A stretch of DNA of 64,000 nt from Syntrophomonadaceae bacterium. GTDB taxonomy: Bacteria > Bacillota > Dethiobacteria > DTU022. A program made the position numbers and the translations under genes. Location: NCBI GenBank assembly GCA_007121075.1, contig SKMK01000009.1:29658-93657 (forward strand), read 5' to 3'. The notes under the pieces were generated by a model that was not told the origin of the DNA, ran no database searches, and saw only the letters and a list, made by a program, of their open reading frames with translations. Below, one piece after another: positions 50,549-60,085 of the stretch (position 1 is the stretch's first letter; the number at the start of each line of letters is the position of its first letter).

Positions 50549-52204
50549 ATGGGAAAATTATTTGATGTAAAGAAAGACAGGAAAATACGACTGTTTTATT
50601 TGACAATAATCCTGCTGTTTATCTTTTTAGCAGCAACAGCCTGCTCCCCGGCCGAGCAACCTCCGGAAACAGATCCGGCTGATGATACTGAAGGTGAACA
50701 GATAAATGGAGAAGAAGCAGTCAACCTGAACATAGCAATTCCAAGGGATGAAGGGCCGCTAAACCCTTACACCTATGTTACAGGCTACCCGGGACATAAC
50801 CTTCTTTTGCTGATTTACGATACAGTATTCCAGCTTGACGAAGATAATGTACCTCAGCCCTGGCTTGTTAACAACTACGAAGTTGATCAGGAGGGTCTTG
50901 ACTGGAGCTTCACCCTGCACGATGGCATCACCTGGCATGACGGAACACCAATGACTGCAAAAGATATTAAGTTTAGCTTTGAATATTACCGGGAACACAG
51001 CCACAGCCGGTGGACAAATGCGGTTTCAGCCATTGAAGATGTTCTTATCGAAGATGAACTGAACTTCAGGATTGTTTTGAGTGAACCGGTGCCTGCTTTT
51101 CTGACCAACCCTTTAAGTGATGTCCCGATCATTCCGGAGCATATCTGGCAGAATGTTTCCGCCCCGGACAGTTTTACAGATCACACCGGCAGTGGACCGT
51201 ACCAGATTGCCAAATATGTTCCCGACCAGACTTATAAGCTGGAAGCAAACACTGATTACTTCCTGGGCAAACCTGCGGTTGAAGAAATTGGTATGGTGAT
51301 CATTGAAGACCAGACGGCTACATTTACCGCCCTGCGGATCGGTGATATTGATTTTGCCTCTCGCAGCCTGCAGCCTGAACTGGTTGAAAACTTTTCCGGA
51401 GAAGATGAAACTGACATCATAACCGGGCCGGGTTTCACAAGCACCCTGCTGCAAATTAACAATGAACGCGAACCTTTTGATGACTCCCTGGTTCGTAAAG
51501 CCATTTCCATGGCCATTGACCTTGACGACCTGGTTGATACTGTAATGCTCGGCTACGGGACTGCCGGCAATCCCGGCTATATCCATCCCGGTCTGCCGCA
51601 TTATAATCCTGAAGTTGAACATGTTTATGACCCCGATGAAGCCGCTGCCCTGCTGGAGGAAGCAGGTTTTAACGAAGCGTACGGCAATCTTGAATTTAAA
51701 CTTTTAACACACTCCAATAACCCGCTACGAGTGCGTGCCGCCGAAATGATTTCTGACAACCTTAATGCAGTAGGGATTACTGTCAGCGTTCAGGCTCTTG
51801 ATTCAGCCACCCTGGACGATATGGTCTGGCCGGAATTTGACACCACCCGGGGACGCGACTACGATCTGTCAATCTGGGGCTGGTCGGCCCCGGTAATGAT
51901 CGATCCGGAACGTTTGGGAGGCCTATTTCATTCCGACCTGGCAAACCACGGCACCCTTAATGTTGGGGCATATGGCAATAGTGAAGTTGATACCCTGGTT
52001 GAAGAGCTCTCGGTTACAGCTGACCAGGAGCGCCAGGAAGAAATATTTAACCAGCTTCAAGTATTACTTGCCGACTCGGTACCTTTTGTCACCCTTTATT
52101 ATCCCGACGACATCTATGCTTACCGTCCTGGGGTTTACGACAACTGGACCTATCAGAACGGACAGGGTATTTTGAACAAGCTTTCTTTTGTAGATATGCC
52201 ATAG
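50549..52204 (+). CDS. peptide-type ABC transporter substrate-binding protein (family 5), lipoprotein
   Basis: Signal with lipobox-like AATAC; WSFTLHDGITWHDGTPMTAKDIKFSFEYY; start after GGAGG, not at the listed ORF start. Confidence 0.95.
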   Translation: MGKLFDVKKDRKIRLFYLTIILLFIFLAATACSPAEQPPETDPADDTEGEQINGEEAVNLNIAIPRDEGPLNPYTYVTGYPGHNLLLLIYDTVFQLDEDNVPQPWLVNNYEVDQEGLDWSFTLHDGITWHDGTPMTAKDIKFSFEYYREHSHSRWTNAVSAIEDVLIEDELNFRIVLSEPVPAFLTNPLSDVPIIPEHIWQNVSAPDSFTDHTGSGPYQIAKYVPDQTYKLEANTDYFLGKPAVEEIGMVIIEDQTATFTALRIGDIDFASRSLQPELVENFSGEDETDIITGPGFTSTLLQINNEREPFDDSLVRKAISMAIDLDDLVDTVMLGYGTAGNPGYIHPGLPHYNPEVEHVYDPDEAAALLEEAGFNEAYGNLEFKLLTHSNNPLRVRAAEMISDNLNAVGITVSVQALDSATLDDMVWPEFDTTRGRDYDLSIWGWSAPVMIDPERLGGLFHSDLANHGTLNVGAYGNSEVDTLVEELSVTADQERQEEIFNQLQVLLADSVPFVTLYYPDDIYAYRPGVYDNWTYQNGQGILNKLSFVDMP

Positions 52205-52228
52205 CCGATCAATTGAAAGGGGACATTA

Positions 52229-53209
52229 ATGCTCCGATTTTGGGGGAAGAAGCTATTACAATACAGCCTGGTTCTTTTGATTACCCTGATCATCAATTTT
52301 TCACTGCCCCGGTTAATGCCCGGCTCACCTATGGAACTGCTGGCCGGTGAAGATGTGGGACGGTTAACAGCTGAAGAACGGCAGGAAGTAATGAGCCGGC
52401 ACGGCCTTGATCAGCCCGTACATCAGCAGTTTATAATCTATCTGGGTCAACTGGGAGAAGGCGATCTTGGTTATTCATACCGGCAGAATAGGCCGGTTGG
52501 CACTATCATCTGGGAAAGGCTGCCCTGGACCCTGCTTTTAACCGGATCGGCCCTGGTTCTTTCCAGCATAATCGGGGTTATTTTCGGCACTATAGCCGCG
52601 TGGCGACGGGGCCGCTTCAGTGATGTCGGATCCATGTCACTATTTATTTTCCTCGATTCGATGCCATCATTCTGGCTGGGAATGATCCTGGTGGCCCTCT
52701 TTGGGGCCAGGCTGCGCTGGTTTCCGGTATTCGGAGCTAAAACGCCTTTTGCCGACTATACCGGTTGGGCCGGAGCGGTTGATGTACTGCATCACCTGAC
52801 CCTGCCCCTGCTAACCTTAACCCTGGCCACCATTGCCGGTTTATTTTTGATCATCCGCTACTCCACGCTGGAAACTTTGGGCGAGCAGTATATTACCGTA
52901 GCCCGGGCCAAGGGGCTGCCTGAAAAACTGATTATATTCCGTCACGTGCTGCGCAACGCTATGCTTCCGGCCATTACTGTTTTCATGCTCAGCCTGGGTT
53001 ACGTTGTTAGCGGGACCACGGTAATTGAAACAGTCTTTGCCTGGCCCGGGCTGGGCAGGTTAATGTTTGAAGCTGTTATGCAGCGTGATTACCCGGTGCT
53101 GCAGGCTACCTTTATGATTGTTACTGTTTGCGTGATTTTAGCCAACTTTGCAGCTGATTTACTCTATCCCCTGGCCGATCCACGGGTCAAGGCCGAAGGG
53201 AGGCAGTGA
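52229..53209 (+). CDS. peptide-type ABC transporter permease (DppB)
   Basis: LRFWGKKLLQYSLVLLITLIINFSLPRLMPGSPM; ARAKGLPEKLIIFRHVLRNAMLP. Confidence 0.95.
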   Translation: MLRFWGKKLLQYSLVLLITLIINFSLPRLMPGSPMELLAGEDVGRLTAEERQEVMSRHGLDQPVHQQFIIYLGQLGEGDLGYSYRQNRPVGTIIWERLPWTLLLTGSALVLSSIIGVIFGTIAAWRRGRFSDVGSMSLFIFLDSMPSFWLGMILVALFGARLRWFPVFGAKTPFADYTGWAGAVDVLHHLTLPLLTLTLATIAGLFLIIRYSTLETLGEQYITVARAKGLPEKLIIFRHVLRNAMLPAITVFMLSLGYVVSGTTVIETVFAWPGLGRLMFEAVMQRDYPVLQATFMIVTVCVILANFAADLLYPLADPRVKAEGRQ

Positions 53210-53212
53210 TCA

Positions 53213-54112
53213 GTGTCTCCCAAAAACATATTAAATGCTATTTTGAAAAACAGGACCGGCCGAATAGGCATCATCCTGCTGGCCTTAATAATATTCACAG
53301 CCCTTTTTGCCCCCTGGGTGGCACCCTTTGATCCATACGAGCGGGTTGCACAACCTTTTCAGGAGCCATCTGCCAAGCACCTGCTTGGAACAAACGATAT
53401 CGGCCAGGATATATTAAGTGAAATGATCTGGGGTACCCGCATATCCCTTTCAATCGGAGTTATTGCTGCTGCAATTGCACTAATCCTGGGAACTGCAATC
53501 GGCATTTTAAGCGGGTATTACCGGCGCTGGCTCGATACTGTACTGATGCGCTTCGTAGATGTAGTACTGGTGATTCCTTTTTTACCGCTGATGATCCTCC
53601 TGGCCGCCTACCTGGGGCCGCAGCTTACTAATATCATTATAGTAATTGGCATCCTTACCTGGGCCGGTCCGGCCCGGATAATCCGATCGCAGGTTTTAAG
53701 CATCCGCGAACTGGGTTATGTCCAGGCGGCCCGCTCCCTGGGCGGAACCGACTTTAAGATCATGATCCGCCATATTATGCCCGGGGTAATGCCGATTGCC
53801 CTGGCCCAGTTTATCCGGGCAGTTTCGACTGTAATATTGATCGAATCTTCACTGGCCTTCCTTGGTCTGGGCGATCCCACTGCAAAAAGCTGGGGTACAG
53901 TTCTTTACTATGCCCAAACCAGGGGAGCATTTTTAACCGGAGCCTGGGTCTGGTGGATTCTGCCTCCGGGACTGTTAATCACTTTTACCGTTTTGGCTTT
54001 TGCTTTAACCGGTTACACCCTTGAAGAAATTCTTAACCCTCGCCTGCGCAGTGCCGGACCACATCACCGGGTCTTTTTCGACAGTAAGGATTTAAAAAAA
54101 AGTCAGGGCTAA
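53213..54112 (+). CDS. peptide-type ABC transporter permease (DppC)
   Basis: HLLGTNDIGQDILSEMIWGTRISLSIG; QAARSLGGTDFKIMIRHIMPGVMP. Confidence 0.95.
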   Translation: MSPKNILNAILKNRTGRIGIILLALIIFTALFAPWVAPFDPYERVAQPFQEPSAKHLLGTNDIGQDILSEMIWGTRISLSIGVIAAAIALILGTAIGILSGYYRRWLDTVLMRFVDVVLVIPFLPLMILLAAYLGPQLTNIIIVIGILTWAGPARIIRSQVLSIRELGYVQAARSLGGTDFKIMIRHIMPGVMPIALAQFIRAVSTVILIESSLAFLGLGDPTAKSWGTVLYYAQTRGAFLTGAWVWWILPPGLLITFTVLAFALTGYTLEEILNPRLRSAGPHHRVFFDSKDLKKSQG

Positions 54113-54142
54113 TGTTATTATAATATTTGTGTGATTAACAAA

Positions 54143-54904
54143 TTAAATCGGACGGTCGGCAAGGATTACCGTCCGTCCGCCGTTTTCATATGTCTTTACC
54201 TTAACCCGATAGACCGGTTCAATATTCTCCGGCCGCAGGATTTCCTGTCTTCCGGCTGCAAAAACGGCACCATCCTGGAGCAGTATCAGCTTGTGGCAGT
54301 ACCTGGCAGCCAGGTTCAAATCGTGGACGGCAACAATGGAGGAGGTGCCTTCGTCGGTCATAGCCTCAATTATATCCATGACTTCGAGCTGATGCCTTAA
54401 GTCAAGATTACTGGTGGGTTCATCAAGCAGAAGCAAATCCGGCTCCTGGGCAATCGCCCGGGCAATGATTACTTTCTGTCTTTCGCCGCCGCTGATCGAG
54501 CCGATATCCCGCATTGCGATATCTTCCAGTTTTAGGACCTCGATAATTTCTGAGACTTTATCCAGATCCGCCTGTGACGGCTTCCAGTTTAAAAACGGCT
54601 TCCTTCCCATCAGGATAGCATCAAACACCTTAACCGGAAAACTGCTCTCTTCCTGCTGGGGCACATAACCGATTAACCGGGCCAGTTCAACCATTGAAAA
54701 GTTCCCGATCTCTTTTCCATCAAGGAAAATGCAGCCGGCTCCGGGCTTTAAGATCCGATCAATACACTTCAAAAGGGTGCTTTTCCCCGAGCCGTTGGGC
54801 CCGATTATCCCCAGGATTTCTCCAGCGCCCAGCTCCAAAGCGACGTTTTTTAAAACCGGGCGGCTGTTATAGCTGAAGGTAAGGCCGTTTACTGTTATTT
54901 TCAC
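54143..54904 (-). CDS. Fe-siderophore/cobalamin-type ABC transporter ATP-binding protein
   Basis: IIGPNGSGKSTLLKCIDRIL; YVPQQEESSFPVKVFDAILMGRKP; ISGGERQKVIIARAIAQEPDLLLLDEPTSNLD. Confidence 0.95.
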   Translation of the reverse strand: MKITVNGLTFSYNSRPVLKNVALELGAGEILGIIGPNGSGKSTLLKCIDRILKPGAGCIFLDGKEIGNFSMVELARLIGYVPQQEESSFPVKVFDAILMGRKPFLNWKPSQADLDKVSEIIEVLKLEDIAMRDIGSISGGERQKVIIARAIAQEPDLLLLDEPTSNLDLRHQLEVMDIIEAMTDEGTSSIVAVHDLNLAARYCHKLILLQDGAVFAAGRQEILRPENIEPVYRVKVKTYENGGRTVILADRPI

Positions 54905-55971
54905 CAGTAATTCCTCCCCCTGACAACAAGGTATATAAATAGAGGCGCACCCAGGAATGAGGTCAGGATGCCGACCGGCAGGACCACGGGAGCAATAACC
55001 GTCCTGGCCACGGTATCCGCCCCAAGCAGCAGCAGGCCTCCCGCTACTGCGGAAAGGGGAATCAGGTATATTTCATTGCCACCCGCCAGGCGCCTGACGA
55101 TGTGCGGTATAACCAGCCCGACAAAGCCGATAATCCCTATAAACGACACAATTACAGCCGTCAGCAGTGAGGAAACCAGCATTCCGTAGAGCCTGACCCT
55201 GTCCACATTGACACCGAGGCTCTTTGCCGTTTCATCACCGGCTTTGAAGGTGTTATAGTTCCAGCTGTTAAAAATAAAATAAGCCACGGCAGGGACTGTT
55301 ATTGCCGAGATAACAACAAGATCGCTCCAACCGGTTTTGCCGACATCTCCGAAAGTCCAGAATATAATCGCCGCTATCCTGACATGATCGGAAAAATATT
55401 GAATAAAAGTTATACCGGCCGTAAACAGCGAGCCGAGGGCAACACCGGTCAAGATCATAGTCTCCGGCGCGGCTCCTCTCACCCGGGCCAGGACCAGGAT
55501 AACCACTGTCGCAACAAGCGAGCTTATAAAAGCACAGATTGTTACAACATAGGGGTTATTGACAATTATTGAGGCTTCCGCGGCGCTTGAAGTCATTTCT
55601 CCCGCCCCGAGCACTCCAAGGGCAACGGCGGCGCCAAAAGCAGCTGCACTGGAAATGCCGAGGGTAAAAGGAGAGCCGAGGGGATTCCTGAGAATGCTCT
55701 GCATGGCCGCCCCGGCCACTGAAAGGCCGGCCCCTGCGGCAACCGCGGTTAAAATACGGGGTATGCGTATATTCCAGATCACATTGAAGGCGGTGGTATC
55801 CGCCTCGCCCAGGAACAATATGCCGGCCACTTCAGCTACGGGCAGGTTGTATGAACCTACAGCAAGGGCATACAAGGCAGCAACAACCAGCAGGGCAAAA
55901 AAACCAAGGCCCAGCAATATTTTAAAAATAATACTTTTTCTATACTGCTCAAGGATGCTGATTTCCGACAT
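54901..55971 (-). CDS. FecCD/BtuC family ABC transporter permease
   Basis: IRIPRILTAVAAGAGLSVAGAAMQSILRNPLGSPFTLGISSAAAFGAAVA; GFVGLVIPHIVRRLAG. Confidence 0.95.
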   Translation of the reverse strand: MSEISILEQYRKSIIFKILLGLGFFALLVVAALYALAVGSYNLPVAEVAGILFLGEADTTAFNVIWNIRIPRILTAVAAGAGLSVAGAAMQSILRNPLGSPFTLGISSAAAFGAAVALGVLGAGEMTSSAAEASIIVNNPYVVTICAFISSLVATVVILVLARVRGAAPETMILTGVALGSLFTAGITFIQYFSDHVRIAAIIFWTFGDVGKTGWSDLVVISAITVPAVAYFIFNSWNYNTFKAGDETAKSLGVNVDRVRLYGMLVSSLLTAVIVSFIGIIGFVGLVIPHIVRRLAGGNEIYLIPLSAVAGGLLLLGADTVARTVIAPVVLPVGILTSFLGAPLFIYLVVRGRNYW

Positions 55972-56003
55972 GGCTCTAATGTTTCTCTTTACCCTCCAAC
56001 TAT

Positions 56004-57146
56004 TTATTCAACCGTCGCCCGCTCGTAGTTGCCGTGCACTTCGATCATATCTTCCAGGACAGTTTTTCCCAGGAACAGGGTATAGACTTGATCGGCTGTT
56101 TCAGTGAAGTCGATATCGGCAAACTGCCCGGGGTAGATGACTGACCCTATATAGTAAGCATTTACCAGCACGGTCTCATGGTTGGTATTGGTCCATATTT
56201 TGGGGTGGATCCGGTATATGTTATTATCCTGAACCGCGGAAAGTGTTTCGAATTCGGGGCCCTGCAGTTCCTCAAAGGCCTGGTCAAAGCCGGTTGATTC
56301 AAGAAATATATAATCGGGATCCCAGCTCAGTAGAGCTTCACTATCGATAAAAGCATTCTCCTCGCCCACTTCAGCAGCCACATTTTTGGCATTGATAAAA
56401 TCAAAGGCAGTATACATCGAGGAAGTCGAGGTCAGCCCCATTGAACCGGCCCAGGCTTTACCGCCGACATAAACCGAAGGCTTTTCCTCCTCCGCAATAG
56501 AAGCGCTTCTTGCATCCAGGTCCTCGATTACGGCCTTAATACCGGAAACGAGCTCTTCGGCCCGCTCTTCCCGCCCAATGGCTTCACCAAGAATCCTGTA
56601 GGATTCAAGAACATTATCTTTATGGGCGGAAAAACTGACATAAGGCCTCAAGATCAGAAGCGGAATATCGATTTTAGCAGCCAGATCTTCATGCTCCAAA
56701 AAGTCAAACCCGTCGGCGGTCTGGGTGGCCACCATGAGTTCGGGTTCAACGACAATAAGTGTTTCCGCATCTTCCCCGCTCACAACGGGAATTTCAAATA
56801 TTTCAGGAGCCATGGCCATATTCCAGGGCGATCGAAGAGGTTCCCTTTTCTCGCTTTCCCTGACCCCGGTTATCATTTCCGAAGCCTCCAGATGAACCAA
56901 AAAACGGTGGGCACATCCACATAAGGTGGAAACCCTGTTTACATCAACCGGAACCTGGATTACCCGGCCGGCCATATCTGTAACAGTTATGTAACCATCG
57001 TCCGGTTCGGCTACAGCCTGTTCAGTTTCATCTAACTCCACCGGGTCATCAGCAGTATCATCTGGAACCGGTTCGGCTCCGCAGCCGGCAAAAACCAGGC
57101 CGATAACCAAAATAATCGTCAAAGTCACAATATATCTTACTTTCAT
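56004..57146 (-). CDS. Fe-siderophore/cobalamin-type ABC transporter substrate-binding lipoprotein
   Basis: Lipobox LVFAGC; TVTDMAGRVIQVPVDVNRVSTL; LLSWDPDYIFLE. Confidence 0.92.
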   Translation of the reverse strand: MKVRYIVTLTIILVIGLVFAGCGAEPVPDDTADDPVELDETEQAVAEPDDGYITVTDMAGRVIQVPVDVNRVSTLCGCAHRFLVHLEASEMITGVRESEKREPLRSPWNMAMAPEIFEIPVVSGEDAETLIVVEPELMVATQTADGFDFLEHEDLAAKIDIPLLILRPYVSFSAHKDNVLESYRILGEAIGREERAEELVSGIKAVIEDLDARSASIAEEEKPSVYVGGKAWAGSMGLTSTSSMYTAFDFINAKNVAAEVGEENAFIDSEALLSWDPDYIFLESTGFDQAFEELQGPEFETLSAVQDNNIYRIHPKIWTNTNHETVLVNAYYIGSVIYPGQFADIDFTETADQVYTLFLGKTVLEDMIEVHGNYERATVE

Positions 57147-57246
57147 CTGTTCTACCTCCAGTTTTATATTTTAGTCATACTGGTTTATTTATACAGGCAA
57201 CCGTTTCCGGTCCGGCGCTGCGGTGGACACTCCAGGTTAACACAAC

Positions 57247-57276
57247 AGTGACACTTATTACTTCCTTTGTGTTACT
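57247..57276. repeat. inverted repeat upstream of the Fe/B12-type ABC operon, possible operator
   Basis: AGTGACAC - 14 nt - GTGTTACT, one mismatch. Confidence 0.4.
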
Positions 57277-57517
57277 GATTATAATGCTTTTTTTTACGCC
57301 GGTCAAATATATTAATCAGGATTGATTAATGTTAAAGTAAAATAGACGGCGCATATATATGGCAATATCCTTGAAGCTTACTGATTTTGTTGGCTTATAT
57401 AAACATATCGATTAGTTATTCGTTGAGATGGGTCAGCCCTTTTATCGCTATTTAACACGCTAGCTGTACACTAAAAAGGCCATGGGCTGTGTGGTAATAC
57501 CCAAGACCTTTATATTC

Positions 57518-57600
57518 TGGTGCGCCCGGCAGGATTTGAATCTGCAACCTCTTGATTCGTAGATGGATACCTGAGCTTTTTATTGTTAGACCAAAGCATA
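57518..57600 (-). pseudogene. degenerate tRNA-Arg(ACG)-like remnant
   Basis: Minus strand AGCTCAGGTATCCATCTACGAATCAAGAGGTTGCAGATTCAAATCCTGCCGGGCGCACCA: T arm, acceptor 3' strand, CCA and a CTACGAATC anticodon-loop segment present; D arm shortened, 5' acceptor missing. Confidence 0.65.
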
Positions 57601-57751
57601 ATTTCGATTTAATACATAGGTCAGGTAAAAATTTACCGCACTATAAGCTGCCGGGGCCAGGTTAAACTGGCACCCGGCGGTTTATCCAAACAGTAGAACA
57701 GGGATATCACTATCGTGTTACGAAACGGTGAATGCGGCTGCCCGTCGCGCA

Positions 57752-57782
57752 GAAAAAGGCTGCTCCTTTCGGAGCAGCCTTC
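57752..57782 (-). terminator. Rho-independent terminator downstream of encapsulin
   Basis: Minus strand AAGGCTGCTCCgaaaGGAGCAGCCTTTTTCT. Confidence 0.85.
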
Positions 57783-57787
57783 CGGCT

Positions 57788-58579
57788 TTAAAGGGTGAAT
57801 TTAACTATCAAGGCCGGATCGAGGACCCTGAAAGTGAAAGATTCGGCCATATACAGCCTTACATTCTTACTGTCATGGTCCTGGTAGCCGATCGAAAAAT
57901 CGATACCCAGGTTTAATTCCAGGTCTTCGTGGTTATAGGGTAGCAGTAATGCGCCTTCCAGAGCGGGGGAAAACAGGATATCGCCTTCGATTAATTCAGT
58001 GATCTGCTTGTATAGGGGGTATACCCCGGCTTCATGGTTGATCTGATGCCAAACTTTTTCCCCGGCAACCAGGGTGAGAGGGGGGGTGGCAAAGTTATTC
58101 TTTAGGGTGAGAACGCCGTCGGTAACGGCATCCATTATTGAAGAACTGTCCTGCCCGAATTCAAGGGTCCTGTCGGCCGCCTGAGCGAGGCCTTCAATAT
58201 TGCCTTTTTCATAACCATTGAAAATAGTGTTCTCTTCAAACAGTGCCGCTTTCCGGGCCGCATCTTCCAGCGGCCCCAGGTCTACGTCCCGGGCGCCCCT
58301 GGCTAAATTGTCCATTTCCCAACGGTTCAGGGTAAAGCCGGTCCTGGTTTCAACCAAAGGTTTGACCTTAAACAGGCCGGTAGCGACCTCACCTGAGACT
58401 TCCTCAAGAATTGTCAAACGGCCTTCGGAAATCACAGTATGGTTCAACCCCTTGGGGCCGTCTACATGTACCACTTTACGGGCGGTAAGAATGCTTTTCA
58501 ATACCTCCGTTGCTCTTTCATCTATCCCATGCCATGCTTCTTCCGTTAAAGGCGCCAGCTGGCGTTTCAAGAAATCCAT
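57788..58579 (-). CDS. family 1 encapsulin nanocompartment shell protein
   Basis: MDFLKRQLAPLTEEAWHGIDERATEVLKSILTARKVVHVDGPKG...LVETRTGFTLNRWEMDNLARGARDVDLGPLEDAARKAALFEENTIFNGYEKGNIEGL; ...IDFSIGYQDHDSKNVRLYMAESFTFRVLDP. Confidence 0.96.
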   Translation of the reverse strand: MDFLKRQLAPLTEEAWHGIDERATEVLKSILTARKVVHVDGPKGLNHTVISEGRLTILEEVSGEVATGLFKVKPLVETRTGFTLNRWEMDNLARGARDVDLGPLEDAARKAALFEENTIFNGYEKGNIEGLAQAADRTLEFGQDSSSIMDAVTDGVLTLKNNFATPPLTLVAGEKVWHQINHEAGVYPLYKQITELIEGDILFSPALEGALLLPYNHEDLELNLGIDFSIGYQDHDSKNVRLYMAESFTFRVLDPALIVKFTL

Positions 58580-58593
58580 AACAATACCTCCTG

Positions 58594-58947
58594 TTATTTT
58601 TTCATACTGCCCAAATTCAGGCTACCCGGGGTATCGGGGTTATTTGCATGGTGATCATTGCCCTCTTCCGAATGACCGATGGGGCCTTCTGTAAAAAGGT
58701 TTTCTCGCAGCTCTTCGTCCCAGCCTGGCATGTTTCTTCTTAGCCATTCCAAAACCATGCAGACATGCTCAATCTCTTCATCGCGGTTATGTTTCAGGAT
58801 TTCTTTCAAGGCCTCATCATCAGAGACATCTATCCTTTGATGATACCAGATCACCGCTTCCACTTCTTCCCTGAGACTGTGGAGAGCACGGACGAAGTTT
58901 TTTGCTTCAGTGCTAAGCTGTTCTGCTGGTTCTATATAGTTTGACAC
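58594..58947 (-). CDS. encapsulated ferritin-like protein (EncFtn) with C-terminal cargo-loading peptide
   Basis: LREEVEAVIWYHQRIDVSDDEALKEILKHNRDEEIEHVCMVLEWLRRNMPGWDEELRENLFTEGPI; C-terminal GSLNLGSMKK resembling encapsulin targeting peptides. Confidence 0.95.
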   Translation of the reverse strand: MSNYIEPAEQLSTEAKNFVRALHSLREEVEAVIWYHQRIDVSDDEALKEILKHNRDEEIEHVCMVLEWLRRNMPGWDEELRENLFTEGPIGHSEEGNDHHANNPDTPGSLNLGSMKK

Positions 58948-59069
58948 TTTACTACCTCCTTACGTAAGTGATTTATACTCACATAAAAAGTGTATAACAG
59001 TATCTATTTCCGGTCAAGGTAATAAGCAGAAAATCGAGCGTGCTCTCTCCTGCGTCCTAAAGAAAATAA

Positions 59070-59612
59070 AAGGCGGCAGAATTTTGGAAGATTTAGGAAT
59101 GTCACAGGTCTGTTCCGGGACGCTTGCTTTTTTAATTATATTTTTAATTGCCTTTTCAATTATTTTTGGTATTGCCAGCAGGCTGTATAAGGTGATTCCC
59201 CGCCAAATTCGGTTGCCCTGATTTAATCAATTGCTGAGTTTGTTTACAGGCTTGCTCAAGGGGATTTTAGCTGTCACTCTTCTCATTGCCATAATTGTTG
59301 CTCTGCCTATCCTTCTTGTTACTTCTGATCACATAGAGGTATCTTATTTTGGCTCTTGCCTGCTTGATGCTGCTGCAGCAGCGTCGTCACTTACCGCCCG
59401 CATCTTCGGCGAAATCTTTAAACATGCCCTGGCCTTCCTAACAATTGAAACCGTCGGAGGACGATTATGTTGAGCTTAATTTTACCGTTGCTGGCCCTGT
59501 AATTGATCCGGAAGCAGAAGAAGAAATGCTCAGGCTGGTCAATGAAAAACGCGCCAGACATGGATTGCCTGAACTTGTATTCGATGAAACGATTCGTAAG
59601 GTTGCACGCCTG
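59070..59612 (+). pseudogene. decayed CvpA-like membrane / CAP (SCP-like) domain gene
   Basis: LAFLIIFLIAFSIIFGIASRLYKVIPRQIRLP*FNQLLSLFTGLLKGILAVTLLIAII (in-frame stop), then a frame change near 59445 into [36 protein letters not shown]. Confidence 0.7.
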
Positions 59613-60085
59613 CACTTGATCATAATTGGCGGAGGCTATATCGGTCTGAAATTCGGGCAGATATTCCGTCGTTTTGGCAGCAAAGTAACAATCTTGCACA
59701 GGGCTGAACATCTTCTTTCCAGGGAAGATCGGGATGTGGCTGAAGAAATAGCTAAAATATTCCATAACGAAGGCATAGAAGTGCTCTTTAACACCGAAAC
59801 TTTATAAATTGAAGCACCGGAGGCTGAAAAAATTATTCTGACAGTCAAAACAGGCGATCAAAAACAATTGCTGGAGGGTAGCCACCTGTTGACAGCAACC
59901 AGCCGTATTTTGAAAACAGCTTCTCTTAACCTGAAATCTACCGGAATAGATGTAGACAAACGTGGCTTTATACCCGTAAACGATTAACTTTAAACTGCTG
60001 TTACCGGCATCCTTGCTCATCCGACCCTGGCAGACTCGTTTAATACTCTGTTTGAGACATTAGAGAGCGGAACCCTTGCCTTCTA
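59613..60085 (+). pseudogene. truncated FAD/NAD(P)-dependent disulfide oxidoreductase remnant
   Basis: [63 protein letters not shown] then IEAPEAEKIILTVKTGDQ...GIDVDKRGFIPVND* and GILAHPTLADSFNTLFETLESGTLAF*. Confidence 0.78.

Noticed and set aside
57150-57300. Possible cobalamin riboswitch upstream of the Fe/B12-type ABC operon
   Set aside because: No recognisable B12-box sequence; only a short inverted repeat
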